Notes: generated from the sequence alone by a model not told the origin. 61,096 nt of DNA from Runella sp. (GCA_023254175.1 JALQYJ010000062.1:1-61096), one strand, 5' to 3'. Positions 43,653 through 52,775 are shown, counted from the first letter of the stretch. A program made the numbers and translations.

Positions 43653-44261
43653 CTATTGCAATGGTTTTGGTTTTGTCGCGGTCGAAGTACCATTAGCTCC
43701 AATGCTAATTCGTAACCCAAAATCTTTTTCTTTACTTACATCTTCTAGCGACACCAGCATTCCCCCTTTGGCCTTCCAAGTCGTTCGTTTGGCTTGTTTT
43801 GATTCGGGAGCGTACTTGCCCGACAAATAGGTATCAAACTGATTATAGAGATTTTGAGTGGCGTTGGCATCATTAAGATAAATATCTACTCGAACACCGT
43901 TCAAAGCTTTGTTATTGTCGAGGTAATAAAGAATATCAATTGCCTCAAAATTTTCGGTTTCGTGCGTGTAACCTACGTGGTCGGTACTGTCTTCAAACAA
44001 TTCAAATTTCTCTTCGGCTTTGATTTTGCTCAATGGGTCTCCAAACGTAAAGCCACGGAAATTTCCTCTTTGGGGAGTAATAATGAGCTTCAAAAGCTCA
44101 GATTGGTTAGTACTTACCATAGGAGTTTTGACGGCGTTTGCTGTATCAACGGCTGCCTTTTGCTCGCTAGTTTGTTCGTTACTCTTCCCACACGAAAACA
44201 GGATGGCTACAACAGTAGCTATGACTAATAAATAAGTGTGTTTGGGATAAGAATGTATCAT
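43653..44261 (-). CDS. Lipoprotein of unknown function
   Basis: With start at ATG 44261 (MIHSYPKHTYLLVIATVVAI), a lipobox LFSC places a lipid at Cys24. The 202-residue product has a Thr/Ser-rich linker (about 25-60) and a globular part with LIITPQRGNFRGFTFGDPLS and EAIDILYYLDNNKALNGVRV, perhaps a small alpha-beta domain. No family recognised. It precedes the FAD oxidoreductase by 12 bp, so the two probably share a transcript. A start three codons upstream is possible. Confidence 0.72.
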   Translation of the reverse strand: MIHSYPKHTYLLVIATVVAILFSCGKSNEQTSEQKAAVDTANAVKTPMVSTNQSELLKLIITPQRGNFRGFTFGDPLSKIKAEEKFELFEDSTDHVGYTHETENFEAIDILYYLDNNKALNGVRVDIYLNDANATQNLYNQFDTYLSGKYAPESKQAKRTTWKAKGGMLVSLEDVSKEKDFGLRISIGANGTSTATKPKPLQ

Positions 44262-44366
44262 TAAATCCAATTTTGATTAAAAACTCTGCGAAGTTAGGGC
44301 TAAATACGGTTCTATGCCAATGCCTCACTCGTTTTTAATCCTAAACTAATGTAAGAAATAGGAAGA

Positions 44367-45809
44367 TTAAAACTCCCTACCAAAAGAAAAATAGAAGCGT
44401 GCTTCTCCAAGATGATTGACCGAATAGTTAAGATGTCCTACAAAATTATACCAAGTAACGATGTCGAGTCCTAGCCCCATTCCCATCAGAGGCCGGTTGG
44501 CTAATTTGCTATTGTTTAAATCGATGTATTGGTTACGTACATACCCAAAATCGGCATAAATGGTGGGATAAATAGCCAAAGGAAAAGTGTTAAACTGGCG
44601 TACCTTAATGAGCTTGCTAAGGTTGAAAGTACGGCTGAGTAGTTGATAACGTAAGTTAGTTTTTACAAGTCCAAAATGTTGACCATCAATGACGTATAAC
44701 TCGTAGCCTCGGACTAAGTCGGTGAGGTATCCTAGCCCCCTTGTTTGTAAGAAAGGTTGAAGAGCGGGGGTGGAGGTCTTCGCTTTGGTGCTAAAACTAA
44801 AAAATAGTTTTTTTCCTAGAGGAAGATATTGCCCATAGCTGGCTGTGGCTTCCCATTGGTGTATATCATCGCTTGAAAAAACTCCTAAACGACTTATTGT
44901 TAATCCATAATAATATCCTCTAAGCGGGTATTGTCCACGGTCGCGACGGTCAAAAGAATGAGAGTAACTCAGTTGAACATAGTTCTGTTGGTGCCGTCCA
45001 TTGAGAAAGTAATTAGGGTTCAACTTCGCGATGGTATCGCTGAGGGTTGTGTGTGAAAACTGGGCAGTGATGGAGTGAAATCCGTAGAACTTGGGACGAT
45101 AAGTAAACGTCATGTAGGGATTGAGTCGCTCACGTATTCGGTTTTCGTTCGGGAAAAAAACAAGTTTATCAGCACGAGTACGGTAGGCTAAGGTTCGGTT
45201 GGTTAGCCGAATCATTCCGATGGTCATACCTAGTTTTTGTTTTTTGCCTAAATAAGGACGAGAGTAATACAAATCAAGGCGAGGGATAAACCCAAACTCA
45301 GCACGCAATCGAAGGCGGTCGTTGTTGCCCGTCAGGTTTTGTTGTAAAATATACGCACCATAAATCGTACGACTCAGGTCGCGTCCGCGTTCGTACCACC
45401 ATTCGTTGAAATTGCGGTCGGCGAGCTCAAATACAGGAAATGCCAGCAAATACCATTGTTCTTTGACAAATACTTCCAATTCGATAGCCTGGGGAGAAGC
45501 AATAAGCTTCCCGTCGGCGGTATAAAAGTTGAGTGCGGTCGTGTCGTTGTCTATCCGTTTCTTTTTTAGTTCTACCGTTAGAAATAGGTTGGTATTGAGA
45601 ATTTTACGACGGTCGTATTCGAGCAACGAGTCGAGCTTTTGTACCGTAATCACATCGCCTGTGTGCACATCCATTTCTCGGCGGATAATGTGGTCTCGAG
45701 TGCGAAAATTACCTGTAAATGTCACTTGGCGAACAAGAACGTGCTGGGTGGTGTCGCTGTTGCTAAACAGAGAAAGCCAAAAACTATGAAAAAGTGCGAT
45801 AAGGAGCAT
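44367..45809 (-). CDS. BamA/TamA-family outer-membrane barrel protein
   Basis: The 480-residue protein has one POTRA domain (about 25-100; VLVRQVTFTGNFRTRDHIIR) followed by a beta barrel with alternating strands (FGFIPRLDLYYSRPYLGKKQ; YPLRGYYYGLTISRLGVF) and an RGYELYVIDGQHF loop near 370, ending FYFSFGREF with a terminal Phe. It is much shorter than BamA (about 800 residues), as in single-POTRA Omp85 proteins. The N-terminal hydrophobic stretch is a weak signal peptide. It may export or assemble one partner protein; the substrate is unknown. No neighbour suggests it. Confidence 0.82.
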   Translation of the reverse strand: MLLIALFHSFWLSLFSNSDTTQHVLVRQVTFTGNFRTRDHIIRREMDVHTGDVITVQKLDSLLEYDRRKILNTNLFLTVELKKKRIDNDTTALNFYTADGKLIASPQAIELEVFVKEQWYLLAFPVFELADRNFNEWWYERGRDLSRTIYGAYILQQNLTGNNDRLRLRAEFGFIPRLDLYYSRPYLGKKQKLGMTIGMIRLTNRTLAYRTRADKLVFFPNENRIRERLNPYMTFTYRPKFYGFHSITAQFSHTTLSDTIAKLNPNYFLNGRHQQNYVQLSYSHSFDRRDRGQYPLRGYYYGLTISRLGVFSSDDIHQWEATASYGQYLPLGKKLFFSFSTKAKTSTPALQPFLQTRGLGYLTDLVRGYELYVIDGQHFGLVKTNLRYQLLSRTFNLSKLIKVRQFNTFPLAIYPTIYADFGYVRNQYIDLNNSKLANRPLMGMGLGLDIVTWYNFVGHLNYSVNHLGEARFYFSFGREF

Positions 45810-45862
45810 GAAAGGTGCATTGTATTGAAATACATTGAAATGGCATTTCGAATAGCAATTAT

Positions 45863-46197
45863 TTACGGTACGGGAGTTTTTTCTAAAAAGAGAAAGTTTA
45901 ATTCGTTAATTGAGCCAAATCCTTGACCAGAACTGATTAAGGGGATACCCGCCTCAATTGAGGAGGTGGCCGCAATAATAGCATCTGGCAGTTTGATTTT
46001 ATAGTGCTGACGTATCCAAATACATCTGTCTTTAATGTTTGAATTCATGTCAATCGTAAACTAAACTTGCCCAAAAGTTCCAATACTGTAACGTATGAAA
46101 TAGCGAAATGATAATTAAGAAAAGGTTCGACAACAGGACGCTCTTCATGCACATGAATGAGGAAGTGGGTGCCTGCAAGCAAATCAATTCCATTCAT
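45863..46197 (-). pseudogene. PIN-domain (VapC-like) toxin, frameshifted with lost catalytic Asp
   Basis: The N-terminal half starts at ATG 46197: MNGIDLLAGTHFLIHVHEER and PVVEPFLNYHFAISYVTVLE, then LLGKFSLRLT and TGA at 46047-46045. The C-terminal half is in another frame, from ATG 46048: NIKDRCIWIRQHYKIKLPDA, IIAATSSIEAGIPLISSGQG. Together they are a PIN toxin with about 25 middle codons missing. The first catalytic Asp (LADT in relatives) is Gly here (LAGT). The antitoxin upstream is broken too. Confidence 0.75.
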
Positions 46198-46348
46198 TTC
46201 TCAATTGCTTTTGATATTTAACGCCGTCAAGTTGTCTTTTCAAAGAACCAAAATGTTTGCGAATGCTTTCGGCATTTTTTGTTTTTTCCTACTCAATGAT
46301 AAAGTCTCTTTCTTTTTCAGGAGTAGTATTTTTGATAATCGCAGTCAT
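46184..46348 (-). pseudogene. VapB-like antitoxin with in-frame nonsense codon
   Basis: From ATG 46348 the frame reads MTAIIKNTTPEKERDFIIE, then TAG at 46291-46289, then an in-frame continuation EKTKNAESIRKHFGSLKRQL and DGVKYQKQLRNEWN to TGA 46186-46184. The toxin start overlaps the end (ATG at 46197). The size, order and C-terminal NEW motif fit a VapB-like antitoxin. A single base change would restore the frame. Confidence 0.6.
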
Positions 46349-46385
46349 AATTTGAGGTTTTTTACAAAGATAATAACAATGTTGT

Positions 46386-47132
46386 TTACTCAATGAAGCC
46401 ATAATTAACTTTTGCTTTGGCGCGAGACAAGGCATTGAAGTGCCACCATTCGGTTTGAATCGACGTAAATCCTGCTTTGAGCATGACGCGTCGTAGTAAC
46501 TTTCGGTTTTCAACTTGCTGCTTAGATAACTTGCCTGATTTGAGCATTTCGGCTTCACGCCTTGGCTCCGCCACTGCCCCAAAAAAGTCAAAAATAGTAC
46601 CCATGTCGAGGGGCTTGCCGTTTTCGTCGATGATGGTTAAGTCAACTGCACACCCAAAGTTATGAATAGAGCCTTTGGCGGGGTCGGCTACAAAATCTTC
46701 GCGGAGACTGTAGGGTAAGTGGCTCATCCGTGCCCAAAAAATCTTGGTAACACTCAGCGGACGAGCGCCGTCGTACACCAATAAAGTGTAAGTGGGCTTT
46801 TCTTGTTTTAAAAACTGATTGGCTTTCACTAATTTTTGGGCGGCCATGGGTTGCAAATACGCCCGTTCTAAGTCACCATACACGTCTTGTTTGATAAAAT
46901 TATCGGTGGTCGAATACTTGAGTTCCACTTTTAGCGTAGGGTCAAGGGTTTGAATATCCACTAGGCCGTGTTTGATAAATTTTTCCTCCAACGTACCTGC
47001 TTTTATCTGGGTATGACCAGCCAATGACAGGCTTATGAACAGAAACAATGCAGCGGCTACTTTTCCTCTCTGTAAATAACCAATAACAGCTTCCCCAATG
47101 GCCCACTTTGTTTTTTTGAACGTAATATACAC
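46386..47132 (-). CDS. D-alanyl-D-alanine dipeptidase (VanX/DdpX-like, M15 family)
   Basis: The 248-residue protein has a long charged n-region then a hydrophobic export segment (25-40), and the M15D zinc-site signature: SIHNFGCAVDLTI (155-167; His157, Asp164) and the ExxWH motif EWWH (228-231; Glu228, His231). Family enzymes cleave D-Ala-D-Ala, recycling peptidoglycan dipeptide; there are no vanH or vanA neighbours, so it is a housekeeping enzyme rather than resistance. It is divergent from a Gfo/Idh/MocA gene with 115 bp between. The start is the only ATG before the signal segment. Confidence 0.9.
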   Translation of the reverse strand: MYITFKKTKWAIGEAVIGYLQRGKVAAALFLFISLSLAGHTQIKAGTLEEKFIKHGLVDIQTLDPTLKVELKYSTTDNFIKQDVYGDLERAYLQPMAAQKLVKANQFLKQEKPTYTLLVYDGARPLSVTKIFWARMSHLPYSLREDFVADPAKGSIHNFGCAVDLTIIDENGKPLDMGTIFDFFGAVAEPRREAEMLKSGKLSKQQVENRKLLRRVMLKAGFTSIQTEWWHFNALSRAKAKVNYGFIE

Positions 47133-47247
47133 TAGGCGTTTACTTTTTAGTCGCTAATTAATTTCAAAAGTAAGGAGAGTTTTACCATCTTTTCTAAAAA
47201 AATACTCAAGAAAGCGGTAATTATTGCCTGCTACTGTGCTTTAAGTT

Positions 47248-48753
47248 ATGAGTCTGTTCAAACAACTTAAAAAAACTTCTAAACCAATGAAATCAAAACA
47301 AAAGACCTTATCGGTATCAAGACGTGATTTCGTGCAAAAGAGCGCCTTGGCCGTAGGTAGCTTTTTTATTGTGCCCCGCCATGTGATTGGAAAGGGTTAT
47401 ACTGCACCATCCGACAAGCTTAATTTGGCAGCTATCGGAGCGGGAGGAAAGGGTACAAGTGACATTTTTAACGCGTCCAACAACGGTGCTAACAACGTAG
47501 TGGCACTCTGCGATGTGGATTTTAAACAAGCTGCTAAGTCTATCGAGCGTTTTCCTAACGCAACGAAGTACAAAGATTGGCGCGAAATGTTGGCCAAAGA
47601 AGGTAAAAACATCGACGCGGTTACTATCTCAACTCCCGACCACAACCACGCGGTGATTGCGATGGCGGCCATGCAGTTGGGTAAACACGTGTATGTACAA
47701 AAACCATTGACCCACAATATTTACGAAGCTCGTATGCTTACCGAAGCGGCTCGTAAGTACAAAGTGGTGACTCAGATGGGGAACCAAGGAGCGTCAAACC
47801 CTGCCCAACAGCAGATGGTAGAGTGGTTTGATAAAGGCTTGGTTGGGCCTATCCATACCGTACAAATTTGGACTAACCGCCCCGTGTGGCCACAAGGTAT
47901 CCCTGTGCCAACAGGTAAACCTGATATGCCAGAAGGCATTGCTTGGGAGCAGTGGGTAGGGCCTGCTCAGTGGGTTGATTATCACCCAGGGTATCACCCA
48001 TTCAAGTGGCGTGGTTGGTGGAATTTTGGTACAGGCGCCTTGGGCGACATCGGTTGCCACACCATTGATACCCCGTTCCGCGTATTGGGCCTTAACTACC
48101 CAACGGAAGTAGAGTGTAGCGTAGGAGCCGTATTTTTGAAAGATTGGACTCCCGAGTGGATTCCAGAAGGATGCCCTCCGTCATCGGCGGTAGAGATTAA
48201 ATTCCCAGCGACTGCCAAAAATAAGAGTCCGCTGAAAATGGTATGGATGGATGGCGGTTTGCGTCCGTTCCACCCCGATTGGATTCCTGCTAACGAGCCA
48301 CTTAGTACCGACGGAAACGGCGCAAATGGGGTGTTGATGATTGGTAGCAAGGGAATCATTGCTTGCGATATGTACGGCAACAATCCTAAGATTTACTACA
48401 AAAACGGCGACAAGGTAGAAATGGCGAAAGACAGTAAGTACGCTGCGCCAACCAACTTGCCAGAATACGGCCACCAAATCCACTGGACAGAGGCTTGTAA
48501 GGCAGGTTTTGGCAGTGACAAGCACAAAGGCTTAACGTCGTCGTTTGATTATTCAGGACCGCTTACTGAAACGGTGTTGATGGGTAACTTGGCGATTCGT
48601 AGCTACATGCTTCGTCAACCAAAAGGCAATGGCTTTGACTACTACGGCCGTAAGAAGTTGTTGTGGGATGGTAACAACATGAAGATTACGAACTTTGACG
48701 ATGCAAACCAGTTTGTAAAACGTCAGTACCGCGAAGGTTGGAAATTGGTGTAG
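47248..48753 (+). CDS. Gfo/Idh/MocA family oxidoreductase with twin-arginine signal
   Basis: The 501-residue protein has a Tat signal (SRRDFVQKSALAVGSFFIVP, residues 24-43), then a Rossmann domain (LNLAAIGAGGKGTSDI) and the family motif region VYVQKPLTHNI, where QKP replaces the canonical EKP, as is usual in this exported subgroup. The C-terminal domain holds GALGDIGCHTIDTPFRVLGL. It probably oxidises a sugar or inositol in the periplasm with a bound NAD(P). The ATG at 47287 (MKSKQK) is an equally good start. A terminator follows. It stands alone with no sugar-transport genes beside it. Confidence 0.9.
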   Translation: MSLFKQLKKTSKPMKSKQKTLSVSRRDFVQKSALAVGSFFIVPRHVIGKGYTAPSDKLNLAAIGAGGKGTSDIFNASNNGANNVVALCDVDFKQAAKSIERFPNATKYKDWREMLAKEGKNIDAVTISTPDHNHAVIAMAAMQLGKHVYVQKPLTHNIYEARMLTEAARKYKVVTQMGNQGASNPAQQQMVEWFDKGLVGPIHTVQIWTNRPVWPQGIPVPTGKPDMPEGIAWEQWVGPAQWVDYHPGYHPFKWRGWWNFGTGALGDIGCHTIDTPFRVLGLNYPTEVECSVGAVFLKDWTPEWIPEGCPPSSAVEIKFPATAKNKSPLKMVWMDGGLRPFHPDWIPANEPLSTDGNGANGVLMIGSKGIIACDMYGNNPKIYYKNGDKVEMAKDSKYAAPTNLPEYGHQIHWTEACKAGFGSDKHKGLTSSFDYSGPLTETVLMGNLAIRSYMLRQPKGNGFDYYGRKKLLWDGNNMKITNFDDANQFVKRQYREGWKLV

Positions 48754-48774
48754 GCTATTTTCTCAACGATTATA

Positions 48775-48817
48775 AAAGGAACAGCCCCTTCTGCCAAGCA
48801 AAAAGGGCTGTTCCTTT
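48775..48817. terminator. Bidirectional intrinsic terminator overlapping the folB stop
   Basis: A 13-bp perfect stem (48775-48787 with 48805-48817, 17-base loop) lies between the Gfo/Idh/MocA gene and folB, which converge. Its right arm includes the folB TAA codon. Confidence 0.75.
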
Positions 48818-49166
48818 ATCCTTTCATCGTAATGCGCGAACGCGCACAGACGCCCCCGACGGGCGGGTTAAATTTCGATACGCTGACTTCGATGCTTGCT
48901 ACTTTGGGGTAGGTGGCGCGTAGTCCTTCGATGATATTGTACGCAATGTGCTCCAGCAGCCGACTTGGCTTGCTCATCACTTCTATCACTACTTTATACA
49001 CCACTTCATAATTGACCGTGTCGCGCAGACGATCTAGGCGGGCGGCTTCTAAAAAATCGGTTTGGATGGTGACATCAATCGAAAACTTGTTGCCAATTTT
49101 TTGCTCCTCATCCGAGGTGCCGTGGTAAGCGAATATTTCAATCCCTTCTAATGATACTGTTCCCAA
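48816..49166 (-). CDS. folB: Dihydroneopterin aldolase
   Basis: FolB cleaves 7,8-dihydroneopterin to 6-hydroxymethyl-dihydropterin in folate synthesis. The 116-residue protein starts VSLEGIEIFAYHGTSDEEQK (4-23) and carries DTVNYEVVYKVVIEVM near 49-64 and LLEHIAYNIIEGL, with SVSKFNPPVGGVC near the end as the conserved active-site region. Length is typical for a single-domain FolB. The end is shared with a terminator stem. It precedes, on the same strand, nothing but the Gfo/Idh gene's tail; DivIVA lies upstream, 80 bp away. Confidence 0.93.
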   Translation of the reverse strand: MGTVSLEGIEIFAYHGTSDEEQKIGNKFSIDVTIQTDFLEAARLDRLRDTVNYEVVYKVVIEVMSKPSRLLEHIAYNIIEGLRATYPKVASIEVSVSKFNPPVGGVCARSRITMKG

Positions 49167-49246
49167 AATAACTAAAGTGTGTAATGATGATTAAAAGCAA
49201 AACTATGAGGTTTCCTGGTAGTACTTCCAAACAAACCTTATAGGGG

Positions 49247-50044
49247 CTAGATTTGGTCAAAGAAAGAGCCCTCCTGCGTAGATTTTGGTTCTTCAGGGGC
49301 TGGTTCGTCGGTTATTTCTTCGGCTACGGTTTCTTCCGTAAAAGCCTCGGCTACCACTTCTTGTACCGTCTCTGGCGCTATTTCTTCTACAGGAGGTTGG
49401 CTTTCAACGATTTCTTCCATCATTTTCTCCGCTTCTAAGCGAGCTTGTTGGGTTTGCTCTCCTTGCTGAATGGCTTCCGATACTTGTATTGTAAGGTCTT
49501 CAAGACGTTCGGCTACCGTATTTTGGGAAAATTTCTTTTCAAAACGCTCCACACTGTCCATCGTATTGTTGGCAAGGGCTTTGAGCTGAATAATCAAGTT
49601 GTCGCGGTATTTTTCCATGGCTTTGAAATCACGTTCTTGATTTTTAAAATCATTCATGATTTCTTCGCGTACGTATTTTGCTTGATTTTCAGCATCAATG
49701 ATAAGCATATTCGACTTCTTTTGCGCTTCATTGACGAATTCTTCGGCTTTTTGACGAGCATCCTCAATGTACTTTTCGGCGGCGACTTTGGCCTGCTCGG
49801 TCATTTGAGTACTGGTATCTTCGGCTGTTTTGAGCATTCTAAACATCGTCAATTCTACTTCTCGAAGTTTATTGAGTTCTTTTTCGGCTATTTCAAGCTG
49901 CATTTTTAGCATCTTATTTTCGTTGAGCACGCGTTCCCATTCGTGAGACAAAGAGGCCAAAAAAGCATTTACTTCTTCTGCGTCGTATCCACGTAAGACC
50001 CTTTGGAAAGAATGTTGACGAATCTCAATCGGCGTGATTTTCAT
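49247..50044 (-). CDS. DivIVA-domain protein
   Basis: The 265-residue protein begins KITPIEIRQHSFQRVLRGYD then AEEVNAFLASLSHEW (2-36), the DivIVA N-terminal domain, followed by a long coiled coil (about 30-200) and an acidic, Pro- and Glu-rich tail ending GSFFDQI. DivIVA-like proteins sense membrane curvature and organise poles or septa in Gram-positive bacteria; in Bacteroidota they are widespread with an unproven role, perhaps in division or cell shape. Its neighbours folB and an M61 peptidase give no functional hint. The start ATG 50044 has no competing upstream ATG. Confidence 0.9.
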   Translation of the reverse strand: MKITPIEIRQHSFQRVLRGYDAEEVNAFLASLSHEWERVLNENKMLKMQLEIAEKELNKLREVELTMFRMLKTAEDTSTQMTEQAKVAAEKYIEDARQKAEEFVNEAQKKSNMLIIDAENQAKYVREEIMNDFKNQERDFKAMEKYRDNLIIQLKALANNTMDSVERFEKKFSQNTVAERLEDLTIQVSEAIQQGEQTQQARLEAEKMMEEIVESQPPVEEIAPETVQEVVAEAFTEETVAEEITDEPAPEEPKSTQEGSFFDQI

Positions 50045-50118
50045 TGTCGTGATTAGATTTATGCCTGATAATTTGGTGTTAATGTATGAAAAAATTCGTT
50101 AAAACACTCAAAAATGTC

Positions 50119-51567
50119 TTAAATATTACCATTTAACCATTTTTCTCGTTCTAAAAATGCATCTTCATTTTCTAATTCTTGTAGTTGGACAGTGCCATCA
50201 GCCAAAGTAATCATCTGTAAACCTACCCATGAAAGGGTATTATTCAAGTGATTTTCAAGGGGTATGTTACTCAAAATGCAATCATTCCAGTACCAAGGCA
50301 GGGCTTCTCCCGCAATTTCTTCGACAATTTCTTGATAGTCTTCAAGTGTATATCCGACAAAAGGTATGCCAAATCTTTGCCATAAAGTGTACATAACGTC
50401 ATCCAATGATCGTTTATGCCTGTGCATCTTGCGGATAGTTAAGTCAAGTATTAACGCTGCCAATGCTCCTTTATGATATACCGACACTTTTCTCTGCGGA
50501 ATTCCCTTCTCGTAACCATCTAACCACAAGTCCCAAGAGGACTCAACCAACGATAGTTGAGCGTAGCGACTATTTTCAAAATGCCGTTTCATATAAGCTT
50601 GCAACTCACGAAAGTAGCCCTCGTTATTAAAAACTCCTGAACGACGTAAAAATAAATCTCCATAGTATGTCGTCACACCTTCTGCGACAAAACAAGTCGA
50701 AAAGTAGTTTTCTTTGGTAAAATCGTACGGAAGAAGCTCTTTGGGGCGAATACGAATGATGTTCCAAGCATGAAATAACTCGTGTGAGCTTACGCCTAAG
50801 AGATCCAGGTATAGGTCGTCTCCTTCGTCGTCAGGGCCAAGGACAACCATCGTTGAGTGACGGTGTTCTACACCATGATAATAGGGAGTGGGTAAAATTA
50901 GGTTTAAAAAGTGGTATTCGGGTTCGGGAAAAGAACCCATGACGGCAATTTGGGCGGCCGAAAATTTTTGAAAATCGGTGATAATCTGCTCCCAGTTAGG
51001 CTTGATATTCCCCTGCATCCAAACGTAAAACATCGTGTCCTGTACTTGATAGGTGCGATGTTGGAGCGTTTCGGAAGCTATCAATGGGCTATCGACGAGT
51101 TCGTAGTAATCTTGAGCGGACAGCGTTTTGGGGGTCGTCTGTTGTAATCCACAAGCAATCTGATAGGTATCAGGAATCGCGAGCTGGAGCGTACAACGCT
51201 CGTTCAAAAATTCGTCGGCATATACGCAAAGATTTACAGGGTTTATATACCAAAATTCAGTGCTCACGTAGCTACTTCCCGCATTTTGGGTATTGGCATG
51301 GTAGTTATAACGTACAATAATTTCGGTTGCGCTCTCTGTTTGTACCCGCCAGCGGTCTTTGGTTATTTTCCGAAAAGTTAGTGGTTTGCCTTTGTTATTG
51401 AAAACTCCAAAACGCTGAATATTTTTGGCAAAATGCTGTAACTCGTACCTTCCTGGTCGCCAAGCAGGCAGTTGAATTTCGAGATATTCAGTTTCTATGT
51501 TGAGAAATGTACATTCGATTTCAATAAAACGGCTTTCTGGATTGGGTGACGATAGGAGATAATACAT
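50119..51567 (-). CDS. M61 family metallopeptidase, short form
   Basis: The 482-residue protein has a beta-sandwich N-terminal domain (IQLPAWRPGRYELQHFAKNI, 31-50) and a gluzincin core with HELFH (262-266) in SSHELFHAWNIIRIRP and third ligand Glu296 in VAEGVTTYYGD. M61 glycyl aminopeptidases usually run past 580 residues with a signal peptide and a C-terminal PDZ domain; this one lacks both, so it is probably cytoplasmic and acts without the PDZ regulation. The start MYYLLSSPNPESRFIEIECT matches the sandwich domain start. It is monocistronic. Confidence 0.88.
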   Translation of the reverse strand: MYYLLSSPNPESRFIEIECTFLNIETEYLEIQLPAWRPGRYELQHFAKNIQRFGVFNNKGKPLTFRKITKDRWRVQTESATEIIVRYNYHANTQNAGSSYVSTEFWYINPVNLCVYADEFLNERCTLQLAIPDTYQIACGLQQTTPKTLSAQDYYELVDSPLIASETLQHRTYQVQDTMFYVWMQGNIKPNWEQIITDFQKFSAAQIAVMGSFPEPEYHFLNLILPTPYYHGVEHRHSTMVVLGPDDEGDDLYLDLLGVSSHELFHAWNIIRIRPKELLPYDFTKENYFSTCFVAEGVTTYYGDLFLRRSGVFNNEGYFRELQAYMKRHFENSRYAQLSLVESSWDLWLDGYEKGIPQRKVSVYHKGALAALILDLTIRKMHRHKRSLDDVMYTLWQRFGIPFVGYTLEDYQEIVEEIAGEALPWYWNDCILSNIPLENHLNNTLSWVGLQMITLADGTVQLQELENEDAFLEREKWLNGNI

Positions 51568-51741
51568 AGGTTCTTGTTCAATGGAGGGGAATTAAAACTA
51601 AGTAAAAATAGCAAAAACCATTTTCGAATTGCAACTGTTAGGTTCTATTACCAAATAATCTTACCCTAAACCTAGTTCAATTGTAGTATAGTGTATGGTT
51701 TATGTAGAAGTTTGGGAATTTACTATCACCAAAAAGTATAA

Positions 51742-52099
51742 AATATAAAGATAAAAAAACATGGCTATAAAGCGGTAAGTTTTGTTCGAAAGGGAATAGA
51801 CTTAATTCGGCAACATTTTCGACACAGCAAAACTCCCGATACAGTAATGGAACATACTTTAATCAAGCTGCTTAGATGGCTAAATTTGCAAATTGCTCAT
51901 TATCACACTCTAAAAATAGCTGGGTATAGTACGGCAAGAGTTAAACACGTACGAAAATTAAATGAAAGAACTGCTCAACAAAACTACAGGTGATGATTTG
52001 ACAAAGCTGTGTTATGATGAGACAATAGATGCCTACAATAGTAGATATGTTACGTATGTTGGATGTTACGTATGTTGTAGACGTATCACAGAGAAATAA
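51742..52099 (+). pseudogene. Decayed, start-less coding stretch
   Basis: Positions 51742-51993 are open in one frame and read like protein: HGYKAVSFVRKGIDLIRQHF, PDTVMEHTLIKLLRWLNLQI, AHYHTLKIAGYSTARVKHVR. There is no start before it and two stops after. An overlapping frame from ATG 51962 gives 45 residues (MKELLNKTTGDDLTKLCYDE) ending at 52099. The basic helical character is reminiscent of a transposase tail, but I cannot place it in a family. The rest of the 567-bp spacer around it holds no gene. Confidence 0.3.
52047..52077 (+). repeat. 15-bp tandem direct repeat
   Basis: ATGTTACGTATGTTG occurs at 52047-52061 and again at 52063-52077, one base apart. It lies in the 3' part of the decayed stretch. 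Simple local duplication is the likely cause. Confidence 0.85.
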
Positions 52100-52134
52100 G
52101 GCACTTGTCAAGCGTTACTGTGCCCAAATGAAGA

Positions 52135-52713
52135 CTATCCTGAGTAATTCTGTAAAAACGCCACCAGCTTGGCAAAAGCCCGTGAACGGTGGCTGATTTT
52201 GCTCTTTTCGTCCAGTGTCATTTCGGCAAACGTGCGATTGTCGCCTTCAGGAATAAAAATAGGGTCGTAGCCAAAGCCGTCTGTGCCACGTGGTGCGTCA
52301 ATGATGATGCCTTTTACAATTCCCTCAAAGGAATGGCTTTGCCCATCTAAAGTAAGTGTAATAATGGTTTTGAAACGTGCTTTTCGGTTAGACTCATTGG
52401 CTAACTTACTCAAAACGCGTTCGATGTTACGATTGTGGTTGCGTTCGCCGCTGTAATAAGCCGAATGAACGCCAGGAGCACCGTTGAGCGCTTCTATTTC
52501 AAGACCCGAGTCATCGGCAAAACAGTTGACGCCGTAGTGCTCCGATACGTATTCGGCTTTTTGGGCAGAGTTTCCCTCGATGGTATCGGTGGTTTCGGGG
52601 AGTTCTTCACTGCATCCGATTTCTTGTAGGGTTTTTAATTCAAAATTATCGCCCAAAAGTGCTTTTATCTCTTTGAGTTTGTGGACGTTGTTGGTAGCAA
52701 AACAAAGTTGCAT
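52135..52713 (-). CDS. rdgB: Non-canonical purine NTP pyrophosphatase (RdgB/HAM1 family)
   Basis: It hydrolyses dITP, dXTP and ITP to monophosphates, preventing mutagenic bases in DNA. I place the start at ATG 52713 (MQLCFATNNVHKLKEIKALL), the family start; the 11 upstream residues in frame are not typical. The 192-residue protein contains CFADDSGLEIEALNGAPGVH with YYSGE near 72, RGTDGFGYDPIFIPEG and KISHRSRAFAKL, with all metal and base contacts present. It is last in a probable four-gene run with two FKBP lipoprotein genes and a DHH phosphoesterase gene. Confidence 0.95.
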   Translation of the reverse strand: MQLCFATNNVHKLKEIKALLGDNFELKTLQEIGCSEELPETTDTIEGNSAQKAEYVSEHYGVNCFADDSGLEIEALNGAPGVHSAYYSGERNHNRNIERVLSKLANESNRKARFKTIITLTLDGQSHSFEGIVKGIIIDAPRGTDGFGYDPIFIPEGDNRTFAEMTLDEKSKISHRSRAFAKLVAFLQNYSG

Positions 52714-52775
52714 AGTGAAACAGATAAAAGAACAAAAAGCGACCATTAGGCCGCTTTTTGTGGTATAAAAATAGA

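Noticed and set aside
46386-47132. Vancomycin-resistance VanX operon
   Set aside because: There are no vanH, vanA or vanRS neighbours; a peptidoglycan-recycling dipeptidase is more likely.
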